The notes under the pieces are model-generated. The model was not told the origin of the DNA. It saw only the letters and a list, made by a program, of their open reading frames with translations, and did no database searches. This document shows, one piece after another, positions 1 through 8,566 of a DNA stretch of 64,000 bases (the first letter of the stretch is position 1; the number at the start of each line of letters is the position of its first letter). Position numbers and translations under genes: made by a program. Where the stretch lies: NCBI RefSeq assembly GCF_014200505.1, contig NZ_JACHBX010000001.1, positions 2,046,001-2,110,000 of the forward strand, written 5' to 3'. The DNA is from Massilia aurea (GTDB lineage Bacteria; Pseudomonadota; Gammaproteobacteria; Burkholderiales; Burkholderiaceae_D).

Positions 1-1
1 C

Positions 2-1297
2 GCCACCCGCAACGGCGTGCAGCTCTTCGCCGGTTACGCGTTCGAGAATGGTCTGCAAGCCGAAGTGGGCATGCGCCATTCACGTGAAGAAGGCGGCGCC
101 GGCGTCATCGTGGCCAAGCCCGACCTGACCAGCGTGCGCGCCAAGCTGGGCATGCAGATCCCTGGCCTGCCGCAGGCCGGCGTGTTCGTCGAAGGCGAAC
201 AGGATATCCACGACAATGGCCGCCGCATGGTGGCACTGGGCGGCGACTACCGCTTCGCCGGCGGCAGCCGCGTGTACGGCCGCCATGAACTGATCAGCAG
301 CCTGGGTTCAACCTATGCGCTGAACCAGGGCCAGCAGCGCCATGCCACCGTATTCGGCGTCGACACCGACTACATGCACGACGGCCGTGTGTTCTCGGAA
401 TACCGCGCCGGCGGCACCTCGCCAGCGGGCACCGTGACCGGCGAGCGCCAGGCCGAAGCAGCCCTTGGCCTGCGCAATCTGTGGACGCTGGGCGACGGCG
501 TGCGCGCCAACACCAGCTTCGAGCGCGTCAAGGTGCTCTCGGGCGCCAACAACAACGAAGCGATCGCCCTGACCGGCGCCATCGAAGTGAGCCGCCATCC
601 GACCTGGACCGGCAACGCCCGCCTCGAACTGCGCCACGGCGCCGACAGCGACGGCCTGCTCTCGACGCTCGGCCTGGCCTACAAGATCGACGACGGCTGG
701 ACCTTCCTGGGCAAGAACACGCTGGCCGCCACCCGTTCGAATGCCAGCAAGACCATGCGCGTGACCGAACTGCTGCAAAGCGGCGTGGCTTACCGCGCGC
801 TGCAGTCGATCGGCGTGAACGGCCTGGCCAAGTACGAGTACAAGCTCGAACGCGACGACGGCCTGGCTGACCTCAAGCGCGCCGTGCACGCCGTCTCGGT
901 CGGCGCCAACTGGCAGCTGCGCACGGACACCACGGTCAGCGCCCGCTACGCCGCCAAGATGGCGATGGACCAGTCGAGCGGCCTGTCGAACCGCACGGTC
1001 AGCCACCTGGTGGCCGGCCGCGTGACCCACGAGATCAATGCCGACTGGGACATCGGCGCCACCGCGCAGATGCTGATGGACCGCGACACGCGCGGCCGCC
1101 AGTACGCCGCCGGCATCGAGGCGGGCTACCAGCTGCAACGCAATATGTGGGTCTCGGCCGGCTACAACCTGCTCGGCTTCAAGGAACGCGACCTGGCCGG
1201 CGCCGACGCCACCGCCAAGGGCGTGTACTTCCGGGTACGCATGAAGTTCGACGAGAACACGCTGCAAGGCCTGCTCACGGGCGACCTGCTCAAGTAA
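2..1297 (+). CDS. C-terminal part of an outer-membrane beta-barrel-like protein (5' truncated by window)
   Basis: The reading frame is open from the first bases of the window, so only the C-terminal ~430 residues are seen and the true start lies to the left. The visible part alternates polar and hydrophobic residues in short strands rich in Gly, Tyr, Trp, Arg and Ala (for example the ends GVYFRVRMKF and AGYNLLGF), as in a C-terminal beta-barrel of a large surface protein. No catalytic motif is visible. It is followed after 14 bases by a secreted DUF11 protein on the same strand, probably the same operon. In Oxalobacteraceae such barrels often end very long DUF11/Ig-repeat proteins, but that is inference because the N-terminal repeats are outside the window. 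Confidence 0.75.
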   Translation, partial: ATRNGVQLFAGYAFENGLQAEVGMRHSREEGGAGVIVAKPDLTSVRAKLGMQIPGLPQAGVFVEGEQDIHDNGRRMVALGGDYRFAGGSRVYGRHELISSLGSTYALNQGQQRHATVFGVDTDYMHDGRVFSEYRAGGTSPAGTVTGERQAEAALGLRNLWTLGDGVRANTSFERVKVLSGANNNEAIALTGAIEVSRHPTWTGNARLELRHGADSDGLLSTLGLAYKIDDGWTFLGKNTLAATRSNASKTMRVTELLQSGVAYRALQSIGVNGLAKYEYKLERDDGLADLKRAVHAVSVGANWQLRTDTTVSARYAAKMAMDQSSGLSNRTVSHLVAGRVTHEINADWDIGATAQMLMDRDTRGRQYAAGIEAGYQLQRNMWVSAGYNLLGFKERDLAGADATAKGVYFRVRMKFDENTLQGLLTGDLLK

Positions 1298-1311
1298 TCA
1301 AGGATACCGAC

Positions 1312-2991
1312 ATGACTTTCGCACTGCTCTCGTCCCGCCTTCGCCATGCCTGGCTGCGCGTCTTCGTGGCCCTCGCCTGCCTGCTCGGCGCCCTGCCGGC
1401 CAAGGCCGACTGCACGGTAACCGGCGCCTGCATCACCGCCGGCCCGCGCCTGGCCAGCGTCGACACCGGCAAGAGCGCCCTGCTCGGCCCGCTGCTGGGC
1501 GGCATGCTTGGCACCGGCACCTCGCTCAATGCGGTCGACTGGAACGCACTGGCCGGCGGCAACCTGAACCTGCTGAATTTCCTGAACGTGCTCAAGACCG
1601 ACCTGGGCGTATCGACCCCGGCGCAGGCACTGAGTGCCAACGTCACGCTGGCCCAGATCGCCAACGCGCTGGCAGTCGAGGCGCAGGCCGAGGCCAAGCC
1701 GCAGCTGGCCGGTGCGTTGTCCGGCCTGGCCTCGCAACTCAATGGCGTGGGCGGCACCGTGCGCCTGGGCGACCTGCTCAAGGTGACGGCCGACACCGGG
1801 TCGCTCGGCACCAGCACGATCAATGCGCTCGACATGTTCACCGGACTGGTCCAGCTGTACAACCGCCGCAACGTGCTGACCACGCCGCAGCCGGTCGGGA
1901 TTTCGGGTGGCCTCTTGGGCGCGACCGGCGTGGTCAACAGCCTGCAACTGTATGCCCAGGCGATCGAGCCGCCGGTGTACGTGTGCGGGCCGACCGGTTC
2001 GACCTTCCATTCGGCCGCGATCCGCCTCAAGCTCAAGATGGACCTGGTGTCGCTGACGCCGGTCACCGATTCGCTGGTCGGTACGGGACTGCTGCAAAGC
2101 GCATCGGTCGGCATCGGCAAGCTGGACGTGTACGTGGAAGTCGCGCGCGGCCAGGGCAGCCTCTCCGCCGTGAGTGCCGCGACCAAGGCCGTCACGCTGC
2201 AGGTGGCGCCGGGCGTGTCCGACATCTTCATCGGCAAGATCGACGACAGCGTGTTCTTCAACCGCAGCCGCGCGATTCTCGACTCGGACGTCGACTTCGG
2301 CACGATCGGATCGCTGCGGGCCGCCGCGCTGGGGCTGTTGCCGGTCGATATTGCGCTCGACATCAAGAGCATCGTGCGTGGCCAGGCGCCATTCTCGACG
2401 AGCGTGACGATGTCGGGCACGTTCCCGCAGACGCGCACCGTGACCTCGAGCACGACCTTCATCACGAATGCGGCCAACAGCCTGGTGACCAATCTGCAGA
2501 TCCGCAGCATGCCGGCCCTGGGGCTGTTGCAGGGCGCGGTCGAACCGCTCGTCAAGACGCTGGTGAAGGGCGTGGTCACGCCACTGCTTGCGCCGGTGCT
2601 GGCTGGCGTGGCCGATCCGCTGCTCAAGCTGCTCGGCATCGGCCTGGGCGAAATCGTCGTCACGGTCGAGGGCATTTGCCAGACCTGCGACGACTTCAAG
2701 CTGACCAAGGCAGTCGACAAGGCCAACGCGACGCCGGGCAGCACGATCCTGTATACGATCACGTTCCAGAACAGTGGCACCACGACGCTGACGCAACTGA
2801 AGATCGAAGACACCACACCGGCCTTCACGACCTACGCCGACAGCAGCTGCGGCACGCTGCCCTCCGGCCTGGCCTGCGCGGTGGCCGCCAAACCCGACGT
2901 GGGCGCCAACGGCAAGATCGAATGGGGCATCACCGGCACGCTGGCGCCGGGGGCCAGTGGTACCGTGACGGTGACGGTAAAAGTACAATAG
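1312..2991 (+). CDS. Secreted DUF11 domain protein
   Basis: 559 residues. The ATG at 1312 has AAGGA about 8 bases upstream and opens a signal peptide (FVALACLLGALPAKA) with predicted cleavage near residue 32. A long middle region rich in Leu, Gly, Thr and Val follows, with repeated LLG/LLGP turns and no motif I recognise. The last ~100 residues (PGSTILYTITFQNSGTTTL, then LAPGASGTVTVTVKVQ) form a DUF11 (conserved repeat) domain, an Ig-like beta-sandwich found in bacterial surface proteins. It lies 14 bases after the preceding barrel gene, suggesting co-expression and a joint role at the cell surface. Four cysteines (two CxxC-like pairs) occur in the exported part. The function is unknown. Confidence 0.8.
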   Translation: MTFALLSSRLRHAWLRVFVALACLLGALPAKADCTVTGACITAGPRLASVDTGKSALLGPLLGGMLGTGTSLNAVDWNALAGGNLNLLNFLNVLKTDLGVSTPAQALSANVTLAQIANALAVEAQAEAKPQLAGALSGLASQLNGVGGTVRLGDLLKVTADTGSLGTSTINALDMFTGLVQLYNRRNVLTTPQPVGISGGLLGATGVVNSLQLYAQAIEPPVYVCGPTGSTFHSAAIRLKLKMDLVSLTPVTDSLVGTGLLQSASVGIGKLDVYVEVARGQGSLSAVSAATKAVTLQVAPGVSDIFIGKIDDSVFFNRSRAILDSDVDFGTIGSLRAAALGLLPVDIALDIKSIVRGQAPFSTSVTMSGTFPQTRTVTSSTTFITNAANSLVTNLQIRSMPALGLLQGAVEPLVKTLVKGVVTPLLAPVLAGVADPLLKLLGIGLGEIVVTVEGICQTCDDFKLTKAVDKANATPGSTILYTITFQNSGTTTLTQLKIEDTTPAFTTYADSSCGTLPSGLACAVAAKPDVGANGKIEWGITGTLAPGASGTVTVTVKVQ

Positions 2992-3033
2992 TGCGCCGTT
3001 GTTCATGACCGCAAGTTACAATACAGAAACGGG

Positions 3034-3065
3034 TTATCACGTTTCACTATCGTAATTTGTGATAA
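3034..3065. promoter_or_regulatory. Inverted repeat TTATCAC-N18-GTGATAA
   Basis: Perfect 7-base arms (3034-3040 and 3059-3065) with an 18-base AT-rich spacer lie between the end of the DUF11 gene and the first HTH-REC gene. There is no T-tract, so it is not an obvious terminator. It could be an operator for the downstream signalling module. Function is inferred only from position and symmetry. Confidence 0.3.
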
Positions 3066-3221
3066 TTTGATAGATTGTTGACTTGCCCATGTGTATTCGT
3101 TACGCATCCAGGTGGCTTGATCCAGCTGTTTCCAGCGCGCTGTCGCCCTTGCGACGCGCAACGGGGTGGATCGTCGGCCCCCCGGTCGGGAGGCTTTTAA
3201 CCACCTGCACAACTCTATTTC

Positions 3222-3881
3222 ATGATATCGCACAGCAGTCCGGCACCGGCGCCGACCGACCCCGCTTCCGCAGAAGTCTGCTCGACCAAGGAGGCGGCGA
3301 GCCTGCTTGGCGTGTCGCACCGGACCGTGCAACTCTGGGTCGAAAGCGGCGTGCTGCAAGCCTGGAAAACCGCCGGCGGCCACCGCCGTATCCTGCTCAC
3401 CTCCGTACACCGACTGGTCGCGCAGCGCAATCACGCAGTCACCGGCGGTCAACCTGCACTGGTGCCCGCCACCAGATCGACACCCGCCGGCCGGCGCATC
3501 GTGATGGCCGATGACGACGCAACGCTCCTGCGCCTGTACGAGCTGGAAATGTCGGGCTGGGGCCTCGACGCCCAGCTGATCAAGGCGCGCGACGGCTTCG
3601 ATGCGCTGATCCGGATCGGCGAAGCGCGGCCCGACCTGTTGATCAGCGACTTGAACATGCCGGGCATGGATGGTTTCCGCATGGTACGTACACTGCGCGC
3701 CGACCCGCGCTATGGCAATATGGCAATCATCGTCATCAGCGGCCTCGACCCTGCAACCATCAAGTCGATGGGCCTGCCCGATGACATCCCGGTATTTGCC
3801 AAGCCGGTGCGCTTCCCTGAACTGCGCGCCCGGATCGAACGCATCTTCAGTGACATCGACGGGGCGGCTGCCCGCGACTGA
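3222..3881 (+). CDS. Response regulator with N-terminal excisionase/MerR-like HTH and C-terminal receiver domain (copy 1)
   Basis: 219 residues. Residues ~20-70 form a winged-helix of the excisionase/MerR type (TKEAASLLGVSHRTVQLWV, then AWKTAGGHRRI). Residues ~90-210 are a CheY-like receiver with acidic cluster DDD at 97-99, phospho-acceptor D143 (LLISDLNMPGMDG) and conserved lysine K194 (FAKP). The order (DNA-binding first, receiver last) is the reverse of usual OmpR/NarL regulators. The gene lies 13 bases before a histidine kinase, its likely partner. The whole pair is repeated immediately downstream at 5604-7867. No clear Shine-Dalgarno precedes the ATG. The target promoters are unknown. 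Confidence 0.9.
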   Translation: MISHSSPAPAPTDPASAEVCSTKEAASLLGVSHRTVQLWVESGVLQAWKTAGGHRRILLTSVHRLVAQRNHAVTGGQPALVPATRSTPAGRRIVMADDDATLLRLYELEMSGWGLDAQLIKARDGFDALIRIGEARPDLLISDLNMPGMDGFRMVRTLRADPRYGNMAIIVISGLDPATIKSMGLPDDIPVFAKPVRFPELRARIERIFSDIDGAAARD

Positions 3882-3894
3882 CAGGATCAACATC

Positions 3895-5517
3895 ATGCAT
3901 TCCGAGCCGGACCGACACCCCCTTGTTGCCCCGACTTTGCCTGCCCCGCAATCCATCCCCCAGTCCGACCAGGCCCGCGTGCGCGCGCTGCACGAACTCG
4001 CCCTGCTCGACACCCCGCCCGAAGAACGGTTCGACCGCATCACGCGCCTGGCCTGCCGCCTGCTCGGTGTGCCCATTTCGCTGATCGCCCTGGTCGACGC
4101 CGACCGCCAGTGGTTCAAGTCGCGCGTGGGGATCGACCTGCACGAGACCACGCGCGTGACCTCGTTCTGCACCCACACGATCGAGCACGAGGACGGCCTG
4201 GTGATCGACGACGCCCGCCTCGATCCCCGCTTTGCCCACAACCCGTTCGTCACCGGTGCGCCGGACGTGCGCTTCTATGCCGGCATTCCGCTGGCCGCGC
4301 CGGACGGCAGCCGGGTCGGCGCGCTGTGCGTGATCGACCGCGAGGTGCGCCATTTCGATGACGAGCAAATGGCCACGCTGCGCGACCTGGCCGCCATCGC
4401 CGGCGACGAATTGCGTGCACGGCCGGCAGGCCGCCCCGCGCCCGAAGGCTGGGAAAAGGCGCTGGTGGCCCACCTGCCCGACGGCATCCTGATGCTCAAT
4501 GCGCAAGGCAATATCGTGGCCGCGAACCCGGCAGCCGAAACGCTGTTCGGCGCGACCGGCCCGCTGCTTGCCGGGCGCCCGCTGCGCGAATTGATGGACG
4601 AAGACCTGCTGCGCCTGCGCCGCTCGGGTCACTTGCGCGAAGGCGCGCGCTACGAGGCGCTGGCGCGGCGCCTGGACGGCAGCCGCTTCCCGGTCGAGTT
4701 TTCGTATTGCCGGATGATGTGGGCGGCGCGCCCGAAGTTCGCCGTGACGGTGCGCGACATTTCGCAGCGGCGCGCCGCCGAAGAACGCAACCGCGCCACC
4801 GACGAGCGGCGCCGGCGCCACTTCGCCACCGCGACCCACGAACTGCGTACGCCGATGTCGAGCGTGCTGGGCTTTTCGGAACTGCTGCTCAAGCGCGAAT
4901 TCGATCCTGCTATCAGCCGCGAACTGGTGGAAATCATCCACCGCGAATCCGGCCGCCTGGTCGGCCTGGTCAACCAGATGCTCGACCTGGCGCGGATCGA
5001 AGCGGGCGGGCGGGACGAACTGAAGATCGACGCCGTTCCCGTGGACGATCTGGTGAGCAGGACGCTGGCATCCCTCGAGGGCCTCGGCCAGGCACACCGC
5101 GTCAGCACCGACATCGCGCCCGGCCTGCCGCCACTGGCCGCCGACGCCCAGAAGATGCAGCAGGCGCTGACGAATATCGTCAGCAACAGCATCAAGTATT
5201 CCGACCCCGGCACGCCGATTTCGCTGCGCGCCGCGCCCGAACAGTGGGGCGAACGGCCGATGGTGGCGATCCGCATACGCGACCGCGGCATCGGCATGAC
5301 GCCCCAGCAGCAGGCCCAGGTCTTCGATGCCTTTTACCGCGTCGACAGCGATTCGGCGGCGCCCGGCAGCGGCCTGGGGCTGACGATCCTCAAGGAGATC
5401 GTCGATCTGCACGGCGGGCGCATCGCGCTCGAATCCGAGGCTGGCGTCGGCACCGAAGTTACCCTCTATCTGCCGGTGGCCAATACCGGTGACGGGCCAG
5501 CATCGGCCCGTCGGTAG
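3895..5517 (+). CDS. Cytoplasmic GAF-PAS hybrid-sensor histidine kinase (copy 1)
   Basis: 540 residues with no membrane segment. A GAF-like domain spans ~residues 28-175 (LLDTPPEERFDRITRLACR, FYAGIPL, VGALCVID), a PAS domain ~185-295, a HisKA dimerisation domain with phospho-accepting H315 (ATHELRTPMSSV), and an HATPase_c domain with N-box N427/N431, DRGIGM and GSGLGL. It probably senses a cytosolic small-molecule or redox cue through GAF/PAS and phosphorylates the adjacent HTH-receiver protein. The ATG at 3895 was chosen because it follows the regulator stop by 13 bases and leaves the standard start of this GAF family. A much longer upstream reading exists but overlaps the regulator gene. 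Paralogue of the kinase at 6275. Confidence 0.9.
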   Translation: MHSEPDRHPLVAPTLPAPQSIPQSDQARVRALHELALLDTPPEERFDRITRLACRLLGVPISLIALVDADRQWFKSRVGIDLHETTRVTSFCTHTIEHEDGLVIDDARLDPRFAHNPFVTGAPDVRFYAGIPLAAPDGSRVGALCVIDREVRHFDDEQMATLRDLAAIAGDELRARPAGRPAPEGWEKALVAHLPDGILMLNAQGNIVAANPAAETLFGATGPLLAGRPLRELMDEDLLRLRRSGHLREGARYEALARRLDGSRFPVEFSYCRMMWAARPKFAVTVRDISQRRAAEERNRATDERRRRHFATATHELRTPMSSVLGFSELLLKREFDPAISRELVEIIHRESGRLVGLVNQMLDLARIEAGGRDELKIDAVPVDDLVSRTLASLEGLGQAHRVSTDIAPGLPPLAADAQKMQQALTNIVSNSIKYSDPGTPISLRAAPEQWGERPMVAIRIRDRGIGMTPQQQAQVFDAFYRVDSDSAAPGSGLGLTILKEIVDLHGGRIALESEAGVGTEVTLYLPVANTGDGPASARR

Positions 5518-5567
5518 GGCGGGTGTTGCAAGTGCCCATCAGTGCTGAAAAGACCTGCCGGTTTGCC

Positions 5568-5595
5568 TTGACAGCCCAATGCGAACCGGTAAAAT
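5568..5595 (+). promoter_or_regulatory. Sigma70 promoter, probably giving a leaderless transcript
   Basis: TTGACA (5568-5573), a 16-base spacer and TAAAAT (5590-5595) make a near-consensus housekeeping promoter. A start site 6-8 bases further on falls at 5601-5603, directly in front of the ATG at 5604, so the mRNA would have essentially no leader. This lets the second signalling pair be expressed independently of the first. Confidence 0.6.
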
Positions 5596-5603
5596 CAGCA
5601 AAT

Positions 5604-6251
5604 ATGAAAATTGCCGACCGTCAAGAAAATACTGAGCCCGCCTGTGACCGGTCGGCCTTCTGTACCACCCGCCAAGCGGCCGAGCGGATCGGCGTCTCGC
5701 ACCGCACGGTGCAGATGTGGGTCGAGAACGGCGCGCTGCAGGCATGGAAGACGGCGGGCGGCCATCGCCGCATCACCAATGCCTCGGTCGAGCGCCTGCT
5801 CGACGGGCGTCGCGCCGTGCTTGACCCACCGCACGCCATGGCGAGCAGCGCCCGCCCGATCCTGCCGCTGGGCCCCGCGCGCACGGTACTGATCGTCGAT
5901 GACGACGCCACGCTGCTGCGCCTGTACGAACTGGAAATCGAAACCTGGGGCATGGATCTTTCCGTGCGCAAAGCGAGCAACGGCTTCGAGGCCCTGATGT
6001 GCATCGGCCAGGCACGCCCCGATATCCTGGTGAGCGACCTGCGCATGCCGGGCATGGACGGCTTCGGCATGATCCGCAGCCTGCGCGGCAATCCGGCCAC
6101 CGCGTCGATGCCGATGGTGGTCATCAGCGGCATGGACAAGCCGACCGTGCTGGCCATGGGCCTGCCCGACGATGTACCTTACCTGACCAAGCCGGCGCCG
6201 CTCGCGGCCCTGCGCGCCGCAGTGACATCGGCGCTGCCACCGGCGCCCTGA
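5604..6251 (+). CDS. Response regulator with N-terminal excisionase/MerR-like HTH and C-terminal receiver domain (copy 2)
   Basis: 215 residues, paralogous along its length to the protein at 3222-3881. The HTH (TTRQAAERIGVSHRTVQMWV ending in GGHRRI) and the receiver (VDDDATLLRLYELE; phospho-acceptor D145 in VSDLRMPGMDG; YLTKP) fall at the same residue positions in both proteins when ATG 5604 is used. That supports this start over a GTG 81 bases upstream. It is preceded by its own consensus promoter with almost no leader. It lies 23 bases before the second histidine kinase. The spacer between HTH and receiver is the least conserved part, which may alter DNA or partner specificity between copies. 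Confidence 0.88.
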   Translation: MKIADRQENTEPACDRSAFCTTRQAAERIGVSHRTVQMWVENGALQAWKTAGGHRRITNASVERLLDGRRAVLDPPHAMASSARPILPLGPARTVLIVDDDATLLRLYELEIETWGMDLSVRKASNGFEALMCIGQARPDILVSDLRMPGMDGFGMIRSLRGNPATASMPMVVISGMDKPTVLAMGLPDDVPYLTKPAPLAALRAAVTSALPPAP

Positions 6252-6274
6252 GACCGCTCCCGCAGGACCCCACG

Positions 6275-7867
6275 ATGAACGAGACACCGACGAACCACGA
6301 TCCCGCACCCACTTCAGCCCCCCTGCCGCCGGACGAAGCCCGGCGCCACGCGGTGCTGCTCGACCTGAACCTGCTCGACACGCCGCCGCAAGCCTCGTTC
6401 GACCGCATCACGCGCATGGCCACGCACCTGTTCAAGGTGCCGATCGCGCTCGTGAGCCTGGTCGACACCGACCGCCAGTGGTTCAAGTCGCGCGTGGGCG
6501 TGACGCTGACCGAGACGCCGCGCTCGGTGTCCTTCTGCGCACACGCCATCCTGCAGGACGACGTGATGGTGGTGCGCGACGCCCGCGCCGACGCGCGCTT
6601 TGCCAACAATCCGCTGGTGCGCGGCGAGACGGCGGCGCGCTTCTACGCCGGCTCGCCAATCGACGTCGGGGACGGCATGCGGATCGGCACGCTGTGCATC
6701 ATCGACAGCGTACCGCGCGAATTTTCCGACGCCGACCGCGCGATGCTGCGCGACCTGGCCGGCATGGTGGCGGGCGAAATCGCCACCATCGAGCTGCGCG
6801 CCGCCTGCGAGCGTGAACGCAGCAGCGCGCGCGCACTGCGCACGCTGCTCGAGCACCTGCCCGACGCCGTGCTGCTGCTCGACGCCGGGGGCCGGATCCT
6901 GTCGTGCAATCCGGCAGCCGAGGCGTTGTTCGGCTCGCCCTGCTCCGTCCTGACTGGCCAGTCGTCGGCTCTGCTGATCGGCATGGCGCCGCAGGTCGTC
7001 TCGCGCCACGAGGGCACTGCCCGCCGCGTCGATGGCAGCAGCTTTGCGGCCGAGATCTCGATTACCGAAATGACGCTCGATGAGCACGTGCACCTGGTGG
7101 CCACTGTGCGCGACATGGACGGCCTGCGCGCGGAACGCGAACGGGTGCGCGCCGCCAACCAGCGACGTCACGATTACTTCCGCACCGCCAGCCACGAATT
7201 GCGCACGCCGATGGCCAGCATCCTCGGGTTTTCGGAACTGCTCCTCAAGCGCGAGTTCGACCCGGCCACCGGGCGCGAGCTGATCGACATCATCCACCGC
7301 CAGGCCACGCGCCTGATCGGCCTGGTGAACCAGATGCTCGACCTGGCGCGCATCGATGCCGGCGGCGCGGCGCAGTTGCAGCCAACCCTGCTCGACCTGG
7401 CCGACATGATGGCCAAGATCCAGGGCGCGCTGGCCAACGACGCGCACGCCGCACGGATCGCGCTGGCCGTGGCGCCCGGCCTGCCGCCCGTGACAGCCGA
7501 CGCCGCGCGCGTGCAGCAGGCGCTGGGCAATATCGTGAACAATGCACTGGCCTACTCGGCACCGGACAGCATCGTCGATGTCAGCATCTCGCAGCAGGAA
7601 CGCGCCGGGCAGGCCGGGGCCGCAGTGCGGGTGCGCGACCAGGGCGTGGGCATGACGCCGGAGCAGCGCAAACAGGTGTATGACGCATTCTGGCGCGCCA
7701 ACGCCCTGCCCGACGTGCCGGGCAACGGCCTGGGCATGACCATCGTGCGCGAGATCGTGAGCGCGCATGGCGGCGTGATCGAGATCGTGTCGGCACCGGG
7801 GGATGGGACTGAAGTTGCGTTGTGGTTGCCGGCGCGCGCTGGTGTTGGGGATGCAGCAGCTGTCTGA
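6275..7867 (+). CDS. Cytoplasmic GAF-PAS histidine kinase (copy 2)
   Basis: 530 residues with the same architecture as the kinase at 3895: GAF ~25-175 (LLDTPPQASFDRITRMA, FYAGSPIDV), PAS ~185-285, HisKA with H307 (ASHELRTPMASILGFSELL), and HATPase_c with NIVNNAL, DQGVGM and GNGLGM. No transmembrane segment. The two kinases are nearly superimposable in the HisKA domain but differ strongly in the PAS core, so they may read different signals while keeping a similar regulator interface. The ATG at 6275 follows the regulator stop by 23 bases with GCAGGACC upstream. An in-frame reading into the regulator gene upstream is not coding. Confidence 0.9.
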   Translation: MNETPTNHDPAPTSAPLPPDEARRHAVLLDLNLLDTPPQASFDRITRMATHLFKVPIALVSLVDTDRQWFKSRVGVTLTETPRSVSFCAHAILQDDVMVVRDARADARFANNPLVRGETAARFYAGSPIDVGDGMRIGTLCIIDSVPREFSDADRAMLRDLAGMVAGEIATIELRAACERERSSARALRTLLEHLPDAVLLLDAGGRILSCNPAAEALFGSPCSVLTGQSSALLIGMAPQVVSRHEGTARRVDGSSFAAEISITEMTLDEHVHLVATVRDMDGLRAERERVRAANQRRHDYFRTASHELRTPMASILGFSELLLKREFDPATGRELIDIIHRQATRLIGLVNQMLDLARIDAGGAAQLQPTLLDLADMMAKIQGALANDAHAARIALAVAPGLPPVTADAARVQQALGNIVNNALAYSAPDSIVDVSISQQERAGQAGAAVRVRDQGVGMTPEQRKQVYDAFWRANALPDVPGNGLGMTIVREIVSAHGGVIEIVSAPGDGTEVALWLPARAGVGDAAAV

Positions 7868-8054
7868 TGCACCCGATTCTGGTGGGCGATGGCCAGGCCG
7901 GCCTGGGATGGCTGCCTGGTTCCTGCGTTTTTACACAGCCTGCGCCAATAGCAGTCGTTAGCTGAATCACTACATCAGGTTTCCAACAAGCGCCAGTTAA
8001 TTTCATGAACTGCGTTCGATTTTGCCTCGCGAAGAAGCAGCTCGCGAAATTTAT

Positions 8055-8066
8055 ATAAGCGCTTAT
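8055..8066. promoter_or_regulatory. Candidate MarR operator (ATAAGCGCTTAT)
   Basis: A perfect 12-base palindrome lies 24 bases before the MarR start codon. A TATTAT -10-like hexamer (8078-8083) follows, only 7 bases from the ATG at 8090. Direct repeats CTCGCGAA (8026-8033 and 8041-8048) sit just upstream. Position and symmetry fit autoregulation by the MarR protein; not proven. Confidence 0.45.
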
Positions 8067-8089
8067 GCAAATGCGTGTATTATCAAAAC

Positions 8090-8566
8090 ATGAAACAAGG
8101 ACTCGGCACCAAGTTGCGTCATCTTATCGAGCTGCTCGACGGCGCAGTGGCTGCTTCCTATACGGAGGCCGGCCTGAGTTACCGCCCGCGCTATACCCCC
8201 GTCATGCGAGCACTGGCGGTACGTGAGCCGCGCACTATTGGCGACATTGCCGCAAGTGCTGGCATCACGCAGCCGGCGGCAACGCAGACCCTTGCATTGA
8301 TGCTGAAGGAAGATCTTGTTATCCGCATGTCATCCGAAGATGGACGGCAAAAGCTGATCGGGTTGTCGGAGCAAGGGCGCGCGCTGCTGCCGCAACTGCA
8401 GCGCTGCTGGGCGGCGACGAATGCGGCCGCTGCGACGCTGGATGCAGATCTGGCCTACCCGCTGTCGGAAGTACTGACGCAAGCAATTGCTGCGCTGGAA
8501 GCACGACCGTTCGGCGCACGGATCCATGCCGCGCGCGAGCGAACCAACCACGAGGAGCCGTCATGA
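8090..8566 (+). CDS. MarR-family transcriptional regulator
   Basis: 158 residues from ATG 8090. The winged-helix of the MarR fold is visible: AVREPRTIGDIAASAGITQP, a recognition helix AATQTLALMLKEDLV, then the wing RMSSEDGRQKLIGLSEQG. MarR proteins are dimeric ligand-responsive repressors, often of the neighbouring gene. Its stop overlaps the start of the next gene (ATGA), so it is translationally coupled to a CPBP membrane protease, the obvious candidate target. A perfect palindrome upstream is a plausible operator. A GTG five codons upstream is possible, but the ATG is preferred. Confidence 0.88.
   Translation: MKQGLGTKLRHLIELLDGAVAASYTEAGLSYRPRYTPVMRALAVREPRTIGDIAASAGITQPAATQTLALMLKEDLVIRMSSEDGRQKLIGLSEQGRALLPQLQRCWAATNAAAATLDADLAYPLSEVLTQAIAALEARPFGARIHAARERTNHEEPS

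Noticed and set aside
1162..3006. A 614-codon minus-strand frame opposite the DUF11 gene
   Set aside because: Antisense shadow; the plus strand shows a ribosome site, signal peptide and DUF11 domain.
5523..5603. GTG 5523 as start of the second HTH-receiver gene
   Set aside because: It would place the promoter inside the coding region. ATG 5604 makes both paralogues superimpose residue by residue.
7893..7906. CCAGGCCGGCCTGG palindrome after the second kinase as a terminator
   Set aside because: Perfectly symmetric without a loop and without a T-run; more likely incidental GC-rich sequence.
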